Shown piece by piece: positions 1-6,269 of a DNA stretch of 24,915 bases; position 1 is the first letter of the stretch, and each line of letters begins with the position of its first letter. Both the position numbers and the translations under genes were made by a program. The stretch covers positions 1 through 24,915 of the forward strand of contig CAKTWK010000032.1 of NCBI GenBank assembly GCA_934630735.1, written 5' to 3'. The notes under the pieces were generated by a model that saw nothing but the letters and a program-made list of their open reading frames with translations, did not search any database and was not told the origin of the DNA. Source of the stretch: an uncultured Collinsella sp. GTDB taxonomy: Bacteria > Actinomycetota > Coriobacteriia > Coriobacteriales > Coriobacteriaceae.

Positions 1-163
1 GAGCAGGACTGTTCGAGCAGGAAAGTTCATATATGGCGGCAGGCGCCCGCCCCGCTCCCGAGGGGCATCTCTCAAGCAAAAACTGTCGTTCGGTAAAGTC
101 CGAGGTCAGTGGCGTTTTATACCGAGAATTTCAAAAAAGTTGAAAATTCATTACAAATTTGCG
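1..163. other. Gene-free start of the window
   Basis: I see no convincing coding region, RNA gene or repeat here. The stretch is mixed in composition and becomes A-rich just before the cstA promoter. It probably holds the tail of an intergenic region whose upstream gene lies outside the window. Confidence 0.4.
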
Positions 164-192
164 TTGACTTTAGGTAACTAAAGTTTCATACT
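164..192 (+). promoter_or_regulatory. Sigma70-type promoter of the cstA leader
   Basis: A -35 box TTGACT (164-169) is separated by exactly 17 bases from a -10 box CATACT (187-192), in an A+T-rich patch. It points at the leader peptide and cstA. Transcription would begin near 199-200, leaving a leader of about 235 bases. Confidence 0.7.
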
Positions 193-263
193 GCTTTTCA
201 TCCACTGGGGGATGTGAACACGCACGGATCGTTCGCATCATGATTGAAGAGGATTTCTTAGAC

Positions 264-308
264 ATGTTCACGCATCAGCTAAACATTATCAGCGTAGTAA
301 TTATCTGA
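264..308 (+). CDS. Leader peptide rich in Ile/Val codons (putative attenuator peptide)
   Basis: A 14-codon ORF reads MFTHQLNIISVVII and stops at TGA. An AGAGGA ribosome-binding site (248-253) lies 10 bases before the ATG. Six of the last seven codons are Ile or Val, the hallmark of leader peptides that sense branched-chain aminoacyl-tRNA in ilv-type attenuators. It lies between the cstA promoter and an intrinsic terminator at 361-398. Its coding RNA can pair with two downstream segments: 271-278 with 305-312, and 273-279 with 350-356. No homologue is recognised by name; the assignment rests on position, ribosome-binding site, codon bias and the RNA pairings. Confidence 0.6.
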   Translation: MFTHQLNIISVVII

Positions 309-398
309 TGCGGGTTAGCACATACAGCTAGCCCGTACGATAACGGGCGGCTGATGAAGATGAGGGCCGTCGAGCGCAACCGACGGCCCTCATTTTTT
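271..398 (+). promoter_or_regulatory. Putative transcription attenuator upstream of cstA
   Basis: The leader RNA holds several mutually exclusive stems. CGCATCAG (271-278) pairs perfectly with CTGATGCG (305-312), while the overlapping CATCAGC (273-279) pairs with GCTGATG (350-356). Hairpin 312-334 (8 bp, one G-U) competes with hairpin 331-348 (6 bp). Segment 346-352 can pair with 365-371 (7 bp, two wobbles), which would block the 5' arm of the terminator at 361-398. A ribosome stalled on the Ile/Val codons would hide 271-279, free 346-352 and favour read-through. A ribosome finishing the peptide would let 273-279 capture 350-356 and favour termination. The pairings are visible; the mechanism is inferred. 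Confidence 0.5.
361..398 (+). terminator. Intrinsic terminator in the cstA leader
   Basis: A perfect 12-bp stem (361-372 with 381-392) with an 8-base loop is followed by six T residues. It lies between the promoter and the cstA start, so it must be bypassed for cstA to be expressed. Confidence 0.85.
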
Positions 399-433
399 AT
401 GTCTAGGAAGTTCTTTTTAGAGGAGGAAATGTA

Positions 434-2323
434 ATGAACGGAGTCTTGCTCATGGTTGTGGCCGCGGCGGTGCTCGTCTGCGGTTATCTGGGCTATGGCC
501 GATGGCTGGCCAACAAGTGGGGCGTTGACAAAGAGGCTCTCACGCCGGCCAAGCGCATGAAGGACGGCAAGAGCTTCTCGCCCGTCTCCGCCTTCACCGC
601 GTTCTCGCACCAGTTCAGCTCGATCTGCGGTGCTGGCCCTGTCACGGGTACGATCGTCGCCATGGCCTTTGGCTGGCTGCCCGTCGTGCTCTGGGTCCTC
701 GTCGGCGGCATCTTCTTTGGTGCCGTCCACGACTTTGGTGCCCTGTACGCTTCGATGAAGAACAACGGCAAGTCACTCGCTCAGCTCATCGAGAAGTACA
801 TCGGCAAGACCGGCCGTCGCCTGTTCCTGCTGTTCTGCTGGCTGTTCTGCATCATCGTCATCGCCGCTTTCACCGACATGGTCTGCAAGACGTTCATGTT
901 CACCCCGGCCGTTGACGCTTCTGGCGCCGCTACCGGTGCCATCGACTTCACCAAGTCCTATGCCGCTGGCTGCGCTGGCACCATCTCCATCCTGTTCACC
1001 TTCGTCGCCATGGCCTTTGGTTGGGCCCAGAAGAAGTTCAACCTCACCGGTGCTGCCGAGTTCGTCACCGGCGTGGTGCTCATGGTCCTCATGTTCGCCG
1101 TCGGCATGCAGTTCCCGGTCTACCTGGACAAGTTCCAGTGGTTCGCCGTCGTCATGGTCTATCTGGTCTTTGCTGGCGCCATGCCCATCCAGATGCTCAA
1201 GACTCCTCGCGACTACCTCACTTCCATCATGATGATCGTCATGATCGTCTGCGCCGTCCTCGGCATCGTTGTCCTGGGCGTTAACGGCCAGGCCACCATC
1301 ACCGCTCCGGTCTTCACCGGCTTTAGCAATGCCTCGGGCATGATGTTCCCGGTCCTGTTCGTCTCCGTTGCCTGCGGTGCTCTCTCCGGTTTCCACAGCC
1401 TCGTTTCTTCTGGTACCTCCTCTAAGCAGGTCGAGAAGGAGCAGGACGCCGTCAAGGTCGGTTACGGCGCCATGATCGTCGAGTCCTTCGTTGGCATCCT
1501 TGCCATCATCGTCGCCGGCATCATGTTCTCCGATATGAACACCGCCGGTACTGGCGCCCTCAACGCCGGTGTCGCTTCCACCCCGTTCCAAATCTTTGCC
1601 GCTGGCATCTCCCGCGGTATGCAGGCCTTCGGTGTTGACGGCACGCTCGCTACTGTCTTCATGACCATGAACGTCTCCGCTCTGGCCCTGACCTCGCTTG
1701 ACGCCGTCGCCCGCATCGCCCGCACCTCGTTCTCCGAGTTCTTTGCCCAGACCAACGACGCCCTGGCCATCGAGTCCAAGGCCGGCTACATGAAGGTCCT
1801 CGGCAACCCCTGGTTCGCCACGGTTGTCACCCTGCTTCCCGGTCTCGCCCTCGCTTTTGGTGGCTATGCCAACATCTGGCCGCTCTTTGGTGCTTCCAAC
1901 CAGCTGCTCGGCGGTATGACCATGATCACCCTCGCCGTGTTCTGCAAGTGCACCGGCCGCAAGGGTTGGATGCTCTACGTGCCCGTCGTCTTCCTGCTCT
2001 GCTGCACCTTCACCTCGCTGGTCCAGAGCGCCATGGGCTGCATGACCGCCGTCCAGGCCTACGGCTTCTTCGGCACCATCCCGGCTACCGCCACCACGGC
2101 CGCCGTCTCCGTCGCCGCCACCAAGGGCCTGCAGCTCGTCTTTGCCGTCCTGCTGATGGTCCTGGGCCTCATCGTTGCCGTCAACTGCCTCAAGGAGTTC
2201 TTCGGCAAAGAGGCCGGCTCCATGCCTGACGAGGAGCCCGAGTGGTCCGAGATGGGCAAGGCCGAGTACGGTCGCGCCGCTGCCGCTGAGGCTCCTGCCG
2301 ACGCCGAGGCCGCTAAGGCGTAA
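434..2323 (+). CDS. cstA: CstA-family carbon starvation protein (peptide/pyruvate carrier)
   Basis: A 629-residue, very hydrophobic polytopic membrane protein of the CstA family. Family members import peptides or pyruvate during nutrient limitation. The conserved N-terminal family region is present: AFSHQFSSICGAGPVTG at about residues 55-72, after a first membrane segment at about 3-20. Many further hydrophobic segments follow, and the C-terminus is a short acidic Ala/Glu-rich cytoplasmic tail. The length is somewhat below the ~700 residues of E. coli CstA. The ATG at 434 is preceded by AGGAGG (421-426) at ideal 7-base spacing. It appears monocistronic, with a terminator just downstream. Upstream lie a promoter, a leader peptide and a terminator that suggest attenuation. 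The substrate cannot be read from sequence; the Ile/Val leader hints at amino acid or peptide supply. Confidence 0.9.
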   Translation: MNGVLLMVVAAAVLVCGYLGYGRWLANKWGVDKEALTPAKRMKDGKSFSPVSAFTAFSHQFSSICGAGPVTGTIVAMAFGWLPVVLWVLVGGIFFGAVHDFGALYASMKNNGKSLAQLIEKYIGKTGRRLFLLFCWLFCIIVIAAFTDMVCKTFMFTPAVDASGAATGAIDFTKSYAAGCAGTISILFTFVAMAFGWAQKKFNLTGAAEFVTGVVLMVLMFAVGMQFPVYLDKFQWFAVVMVYLVFAGAMPIQMLKTPRDYLTSIMMIVMIVCAVLGIVVLGVNGQATITAPVFTGFSNASGMMFPVLFVSVACGALSGFHSLVSSGTSSKQVEKEQDAVKVGYGAMIVESFVGILAIIVAGIMFSDMNTAGTGALNAGVASTPFQIFAAGISRGMQAFGVDGTLATVFMTMNVSALALTSLDAVARIARTSFSEFFAQTNDALAIESKAGYMKVLGNPWFATVVTLLPGLALAFGGYANIWPLFGASNQLLGGMTMITLAVFCKCTGRKGWMLYVPVVFLLCCTFTSLVQSAMGCMTAVQAYGFFGTIPATATTAAVSVAATKGLQLVFAVLLMVLGLIVAVNCLKEFFGKEAGSMPDEEPEWSEMGKAEYGRAAAAEAPADAEAAKA

Positions 2324-2362
2324 TCGGCCTTACGAATCGAACGTCACATCTATATGACTCGG

Positions 2363-2403
2363 AAAGACCGGGTCCGCAATCAAGCGGACCCGGTCTTTTT
2401 TCT
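2363..2403 (+). terminator. Intrinsic terminator after cstA
   Basis: A perfect 15-bp stem (2363-2377 with 2384-2398), 6-base loop, followed by a T-rich tail. It ends the cstA transcript. Confidence 0.9.
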
Positions 2404-2442
2404 TGTGAGAACAGGTGATGCAAGGGTGTTCTCGCAGATGTT

Positions 2443-2502
2443 TTGCGTGGATAGGCGCGTGCGTTGTACCATATAAACGTATATGTGTACATATGAAAGG
2501 GG
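2443..2502 (+). promoter_or_regulatory. Possible promoter/operator and RBS of the JetD-like gene
   Basis: A weak -35 (TTGCGT, 2443-2448) and -10 (TACCAT, 2467-2472) with 18-base spacing precede the gene. The inverted repeat CATATA-AACG-TATATG lies at 2470-2485 and could be an operator. The purine run GAAAGGGG (2495-2502) is the likely ribosome-binding site for a GTG start at 2507. Its position makes the in-frame ATG at 2483 unlikely as the start. Confidence 0.35.
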
Positions 2503-2506
2503 CCCC

Positions 2507-4666
2507 GTGGCCAAGACGGTATATTCCGATAACCAAAACAATGTCGATGCCCTGGCTGAGCGTCTGAGCGGACAAACGTCGCTTTCTGTCGAGCGGGCCA
2601 AGCTGGTTGCCTACGACCTGCTCTGCCGCAAGGCACTCAAGATCAAGTCGAGCGCGCTGGCACAAATCTTCCGCTCCGTGGATAAGGAATGCGACACCAA
2701 GGCGATGCGCGATGAGCTTATCGCGGCAAAGATTGTGACCAAGATCGAGGGCAGCGGCATTAACGGCCGCCCTGCCTTCTACACCATCAATGCCGAGATT
2801 CATGATGCCCAGGAGCAGCCTGTCGAGGATTCCGCTGAGGTGCCTGCTGCGGAAGAAGTTGCCCCGCGTGAGCATATCGATACTGACGAGCTTCTCGATG
2901 AGCATGTCGTGCGTGCCTTTACCGCCAAGGCGGGCCGAGGTAGCTTTGGCGGAGGCGGAAAGCGTGATGCGCAGCGCCGCGCCCAACAGGAACGCTTCCG
3001 TCGTGCTGTGGCTCAAAAGGATGGGGCCGTTACCGGGGTTGTCGAGAACGAGCCTGTCGCCGAGCCGCAGGAGCCTGTGAAAGAGCAAAAGTCCGCTGAG
3101 CCTCAGGAGCCCAAGCGTCGTCGCGGTGCACATTTTAAGGCCGAGCAGCAGGACGTTGTGCGCGAGGCCGAAGATGCTGCCGAGGTTGCGGACGATTCCG
3201 ATAAGCCGGCCAAGAAGGCCTCAGACTCATGTCGTCCCGGTCGCGGCTTTGCAGGCCGCGCGTACCCCGTAAAGCGTCAGGAGAAGGTCAATCAGGTTCC
3301 GGAGGTGCGGGCCGAGAAGGCCGTGAAGCCTGCCGAGTCGGAAGTTCGTGAACAGAAGCCTGTTGATGGGCGGACTGTGTCCGATACGGAGACTCAGGGT
3401 CAGCAACCTGCGGTTGAACAGACGGGGGAGGGTACTTCGAGCAAGCCTCGCCGCCGTCGTCATCGTGGCGGTCGCGGCTCTAACGCTCGGGATGCCGCCG
3501 AGAATGTGGCGCCGCGCGACGAAGATGCGAAGGTGGATGCTCCGATGGAGCAGCCTAAGCGTCAGCCGGCGAAGGAGGGCAAGCCCGAGCGTTCGCAGAA
3601 GCAGGCGTCTACTTCGAAACGTGAGCGCAATGTCCAAGGCGATTCTAAGCGCAGGTCTCAGAAGAAGCCTGAGTCTGCCGCAGCAGATACGGCCGCCCAG
3701 CAGGCTGAGTCGACTACCCATGGCGAGGTTTCGGCGTTTGCCCTGGCCCGCGTGCTGGGCAGGCAGCTGCTCAAGGTTGTCCCCACGCCTACGGCGCTCT
3801 CCAAAATTAAGGAGCAGCAGACCCAGATTGTAAGGGTTGAAGGCAAGGACGGTAAAAAGACGCCGCAGCGCGCTCAGCACAACGAAATGTCCAATCGCAA
3901 AATCGCCGAGGAGATTGCGATTATCCAGGCATGGATTGAACAGAACCGCGGTGCCGACACGCCGGTCGCTTCGCGTCGCCAGCGCGCCTATCAGATTTTT
4001 AACGATGAGAAGGCCTTTGACGGCAAGCACGGCGAGCGCCTGATTCGGCGTATGACCGAAAAGGGCATCAGCATGCAGGCGATCAAGGTCGCCCCCAACC
4101 GCCCCGTACACTTTACGGGCTTCTTTACGCTGGGCGCCGACAAGCCGTTCATTATGGTCGAGAACCTGGATACCTATGACGAGATCGTCAAGCTCCTGCG
4201 TGGCCGCAAGCACGCCAAGCTCTTTGGCACCAAGGTGGGCGGCGTGATCTTTGGCGGCGGGTGCAAGGCGAGTGTCTCTCATGCGCTGGATGATTATCTG
4301 GCCGAGATCGGCTACCGCTTTAACTACGTCTACTACGTGGGTGACATCGACCGAGAGGGCGCGCGTATTGTCGAGCAGACTCGCAATGCTAATGTGGTCG
4401 AGATCCGTCTGCATGCCGGTATGTATCGCGCCATGCTCGCCGAGCACAAGCGTCGCATGAAGGCCGGAGGCGAGTGCGAGCCCGCGGCTGCCAACCAGGG
4501 CGTGCCGCAGAACCTGGCGGCGACGATTAAGGATTTGCCCATGGTTACGCGCGTGCAGTTCCGCAACGTGCTGCGTGAGGGCGGACGAATTCCGCAGGAG
4601 ATTCTGATGACCGCCGACTATCGGGATGGCGACTCGGGAAGCTTCGACCGCATGCTGAACAACTAG
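2507..4666 (+). CDS. JetD/DUF2220-like TOPRIM-domain protein with disordered linker (orphan)
   Basis: A protein of 719 residues from the GTG at 2507. Residues ~10-105 look like a small winged-helix domain (Ser/Leu-rich helices, then GINGRPAFYTI). Residues ~110-400 are low complexity, rich in Glu, Lys, Arg, Pro and Gln with basic patches (KPRRRRHRGGRG), and probably disordered. From ~410 the chain is ordered. The C-terminal part matches the TOPRIM layout of Wadjet JetD C-terminal domains: FIMVEN (key Glu ~552), a long helix-rich stretch, then YYVGDIDREGARI with Asp ~613 and ~615. TOPRIM Glu and DxD residues bind metal for phosphoryl transfer on DNA or RNA. No jetA, jetB or jetC gene lies nearby, and the gene has its own terminator, so a defence role is not shown. 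A nucleic-acid housekeeping or regulatory role is equally possible. The domain match is from pattern recognition. Confidence 0.6.
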   Translation: MAKTVYSDNQNNVDALAERLSGQTSLSVERAKLVAYDLLCRKALKIKSSALAQIFRSVDKECDTKAMRDELIAAKIVTKIEGSGINGRPAFYTINAEIHDAQEQPVEDSAEVPAAEEVAPREHIDTDELLDEHVVRAFTAKAGRGSFGGGGKRDAQRRAQQERFRRAVAQKDGAVTGVVENEPVAEPQEPVKEQKSAEPQEPKRRRGAHFKAEQQDVVREAEDAAEVADDSDKPAKKASDSCRPGRGFAGRAYPVKRQEKVNQVPEVRAEKAVKPAESEVREQKPVDGRTVSDTETQGQQPAVEQTGEGTSSKPRRRRHRGGRGSNARDAAENVAPRDEDAKVDAPMEQPKRQPAKEGKPERSQKQASTSKRERNVQGDSKRRSQKKPESAAADTAAQQAESTTHGEVSAFALARVLGRQLLKVVPTPTALSKIKEQQTQIVRVEGKDGKKTPQRAQHNEMSNRKIAEEIAIIQAWIEQNRGADTPVASRRQRAYQIFNDEKAFDGKHGERLIRRMTEKGISMQAIKVAPNRPVHFTGFFTLGADKPFIMVENLDTYDEIVKLLRGRKHAKLFGTKVGGVIFGGGCKASVSHALDDYLAEIGYRFNYVYYVGDIDREGARIVEQTRNANVVEIRLHAGMYRAMLAEHKRRMKAGGECEPAAANQGVPQNLAATIKDLPMVTRVQFRNVLREGGRIPQEILMTADYRDGDSGSFDRMLNN

Positions 4667-4669
4667 ATT

Positions 4670-4698
4670 CCGCCGTTCTACCGAACGGCGGTCTTCTT
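4670..4698 (+). terminator. Terminator after the JetD-like gene
   Basis: A perfect 9-bp stem (4670-4678 with 4683-4691), 4-base loop, then TCTTCTT. It starts three bases after the stop codon. Confidence 0.8.
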
Positions 4699-4742
4699 GA
4701 CGCTGCGAGGGGCCCTGGCACGGCAATCTGACGTTCAACTTC

Positions 4743-4777
4743 GGCGGCGCGACCAGAAGGTCAGCGCCGCCTTGTTT
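4743..4777 (+). terminator. Hairpin, terminator-like
   Basis: GGCGGCGC (4743-4750) pairs with GCGCCGCC (4764-4771). An inner GACC/GGTC stem and one bulged A extend it, and TTGTTT follows. It may be a backup terminator for the preceding gene or the remnant of a lost one. Confidence 0.45.
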
Positions 4778-4834
4778 CACGTCACCTTGCCATACCAGGA
4801 CCCCTCTCTCTGTCACGTCCAAAACATCGAGGTT

Positions 4835-4864
4835 AGTGGCCTTCTTTGCGTGCGGAACTCGCGA
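4835..4864 (+). repeat. 30-base dispersed repeat, copy 1
   Basis: These 30 bases are identical to 22754-22783, about 18 kb away on the same strand. They begin AGTGGCCTTC and end GAACTCGCGA. Copy 2 sits in the loop of a long palindrome; copy 1 lacks that palindrome's arms. Exact identity at two intergenic sites suggests a REP- or MITE-like family. Confidence 0.7.
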
Positions 4865-5036
4865 CAAACTTAATGCCCGGCCCGCCGGGGCCACGCGGCA
4901 CTTGGTTGTCGCAAGCGGCTCGCTTTTCGGAACTGGGCTGGTATTTTCTAGATGTAAGGTGCTCTTGGTCCTAATGGGCTTGGGGCGCCTGTCTTTTGAA
5001 GGCAGATTTTCCCGTGCTGCACGAGAAGTTGTGTTG

Positions 5037-5067
5037 CCTCGCGGGTTCGAATCCCTCCGCTTGCCCA
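5037..5067 (+). other. tRNA-like T-arm fragment
   Basis: The segment GGGTTCGAATCCCTCCG (5043-5059) with a following CCA (5065-5067) reads like the 3' end of a tRNA. The T-stem has a C-T mismatch, and no upstream sequence folds into matching acceptor, D and anticodon arms. The same 17 bases occur in inverted orientation in the T-arm of tRNA-Gln (5124-5140). It may be a relic of integration or recombination at the tRNA gene. Confidence 0.35.
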
Positions 5068-5070
5068 CAA

Positions 5071-5105
5071 GAAAGCGCCCCGGGCTGATGAAAGCCCAGG
5101 GCGCT
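5071..5105 (-). terminator. Terminator of tRNA-Gln (minus strand)
   Basis: A 13-bp stem with one mismatch (5074-5086 with 5093-5105) and a GATGAA loop. Read on the minus strand it is followed by CTTTCTTG. It lies ten bases beyond the encoded CCA end of tRNA-Gln. Confidence 0.6.
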
Positions 5106-5114
5106 CAGTTACCT

Positions 5115-5189
5115 TGGCTGGGACGGAGGGATTCGAACCCCCAACAGCCGGCACCAAAAACCGGAGTTCTACCGTTGAACTACGTCCCA
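5115..5189 (-). tRNA. tRNA-Gln (anticodon UUG)
   Basis: The minus strand folds as a full cloverleaf. Acceptor TGGGACG pairs with CGTCCCA, and the D-stem is GTTC/GAAC. The anticodon stem CCGGT/GCCGG encloses the loop TTTTGGT, giving anticodon TTG. The variable loop has five bases and the T-arm is GGGGG-TTCGAAT-CCCTC. The discriminator is G and CCA is encoded. The anticodon reads CAA and, by wobble, CAG codons. Confidence 0.93.
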
Positions 5190-5225
5190 GTATGGGTGTT
5201 GCCAAAAGCAACTCGTCTAGTTTAC

Positions 5226-6131
5226 CTAATCTGCGAGGGCATCGCAAACGCCATCGAGCAGGCGTACCGCGAGCGTCTGGGCGTCGCTGGCAGTGAAGGT
5301 GCCGTTGTAGCGCGTCATGCCGGTGAGCTCAATGCGGATGCGTGCCGGCTTTTGCTGCGCGGCGACATTGGCGGTGCGGATGCGCTGGGCCAGGTTGTGG
5401 CACTCGGCGAGGGCAATCGTGGCGCGCGGAGCGGCGTCGGCGGGCAGCTCGTCGCTTGCGATCTCGAGCACCAGGTCAACGTCGGTCGGAACCTCGGAGT
5501 CGCAAAGCATCATACCGCTGTTGTCGGTCGTCGCCGTGGCGATGTTCCACATACGCGATGCTACGCTGCGCGCGATGGGGTCCTCACCGATGACGGCAAT
5601 CTGGAAACGCTCGAGTACGTTGGCCGCGCGGGCAAAGCCGATGCGCGATTCGGCCTCGGTCACCGAGGGCTTGCCCTCCCACACGTGATGCAGGCGGTTG
5701 ATGTAGGCGTAGGTATCCTGGAAAGCCATACCGTCGGCAAACAGACCGACGTTTTCTTGGAACTGCTGAAGGGCCGCCTCGGTGTGCGGGCCAAAGTAGC
5801 CATCGTCCTCGCCGCAGGCAAAGCCCAAAACGTTGAGCGCCTTTTGCAGGGCCTGCACGTCGGCGCCATGGAAATTGGGCATGCGCAGATAGAGCGTGCG
5901 GTCGCCCAGTTTATACGAGGCGTCGACCAGGGCGCTCCAGCAGGGGATATCGACAGCACAGCCAGCGGCAAGGCCGCTATCGAGCCTAAAGGTGCCAACA
6001 GCCTGTTCGGTGGTGGTGCCAAAGCGCTTGTCGACAACCTCGGTGTCATCGATTGTATAGCCGAGCTGCAGAAGGCGGGACTGGACGTCCTCGACGGCTG
6101 CTCCCTGCATGCCCGTTGTAATAGGTTCCAT
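5226..6131 (-). CDS. Protein with two peptidoglycan-binding domains, no signal peptide
   Basis: 301 residues. Two PG_binding_1-type domains are visible: residues ~4-55 (GMQGAAVEDVQSRLLQLGY ... FGTTTEQAVGTFR) and ~84-135 (GADVQALQKALNVLGF ... YFGPHTEAALQQFQ). These usually bind cell-wall peptidoglycan. A C-terminal domain of ~130 residues follows, with no catalytic motif I can recognise. There is no signal peptide or membrane segment, so the protein appears cytoplasmic, which is unexpected for wall-binding domains. Its architecture recalls CwlM-type actinobacterial regulators, where the amidase part is non-catalytic, but this is a loose analogy. The ATG at 6131 has an AAAGGGG ribosome-binding site 7 bases upstream. 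It lies downstream of, and on the same strand as, the polyprenyl synthase gene, with its own likely promoter. Confidence 0.75.
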   Translation of the reverse strand: MEPITTGMQGAAVEDVQSRLLQLGYTIDDTEVVDKRFGTTTEQAVGTFRLDSGLAAGCAVDIPCWSALVDASYKLGDRTLYLRMPNFHGADVQALQKALNVLGFACGEDDGYFGPHTEAALQQFQENVGLFADGMAFQDTYAYINRLHHVWEGKPSVTEAESRIGFARAANVLERFQIAVIGEDPIARSVASRMWNIATATTDNSGMMLCDSEVPTDVDLVLEIASDELPADAAPRATIALAECHNLAQRIRTANVAAQQKPARIRIELTGMTRYNGTFTASDAQTLAVRLLDGVCDALAD

Positions 6132-6159
6132 GAACGAACCCCTTTCGGCGTACCATTCG

Positions 6160-6188
6160 TACTATTTGAGCGTGTGTCGGATAGACAA
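6160..6188 (-). promoter_or_regulatory. Likely promoter of the peptidoglycan-binding protein gene
   Basis: On the minus strand, TTGTCT (6183-6188) and ATAGTA (6160-6165) are 17 bases apart, about 30 bases before the start codon. The -35 is good and the -10 is mediocre. Confidence 0.4.
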
Positions 6189-6269
6189 CGCAAAGGGATG
6201 CATAAACATGCACTCAACAGTGTAGCAAGTTGTACCCAAATACGCTGCTGACAGGTTTTATAACCCCCG

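Larger units (their letters stand above)
4699..5114. other. Gene-free stretch with hairpins, repeat and tRNA-like fragment
   Basis: No credible protein gene. It holds a G+C-rich hairpin (4743-4777), copy 1 of a 30-base dispersed repeat (4835-4864), a short inverted pair GCGACAA (4861-4867) / TTGTCGC (4906-4912), a tRNA-like T-arm (5037-5067) and the tRNA-Gln terminator (5071-5105). The mixture of fragments suggests past insertion or recombination next to a tRNA gene. Confidence 0.5.

Noticed and set aside
2483..2506. ATG at 2483 as the start of the JetD-like gene
   Set aside because: The purine-rich ribosome-binding site lies downstream of it at 2495-2502 and directly precedes GTG 2507.
2507..4666. 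Wadjet defence locus
   Set aside because: Only a JetD-like C-terminal domain is present. No SMC-like JetC, JetA or JetB gene lies within the window on either side.
5028..5067. A second complete tRNA on the plus strand
   Set aside because: Only a T-arm and a CCA-like end can be matched. The T-stem has a mismatch and no upstream segment supplies the acceptor and D-arm at tRNA spacing.
3227..5068. 613-codon minus-strand ORF opposite the JetD-like gene
   Set aside because: Antisense shadow of G+C-rich coding sequence. It is Arg/Leu-rich, has no recognisable domain, and runs across the terminators at 4670 and 4743.
4836..6251. 471-codon plus-strand ORF
   Set aside because: It crosses tRNA-Gln and lies antisense to the peptidoglycan-binding protein gene, with no domain of its own.
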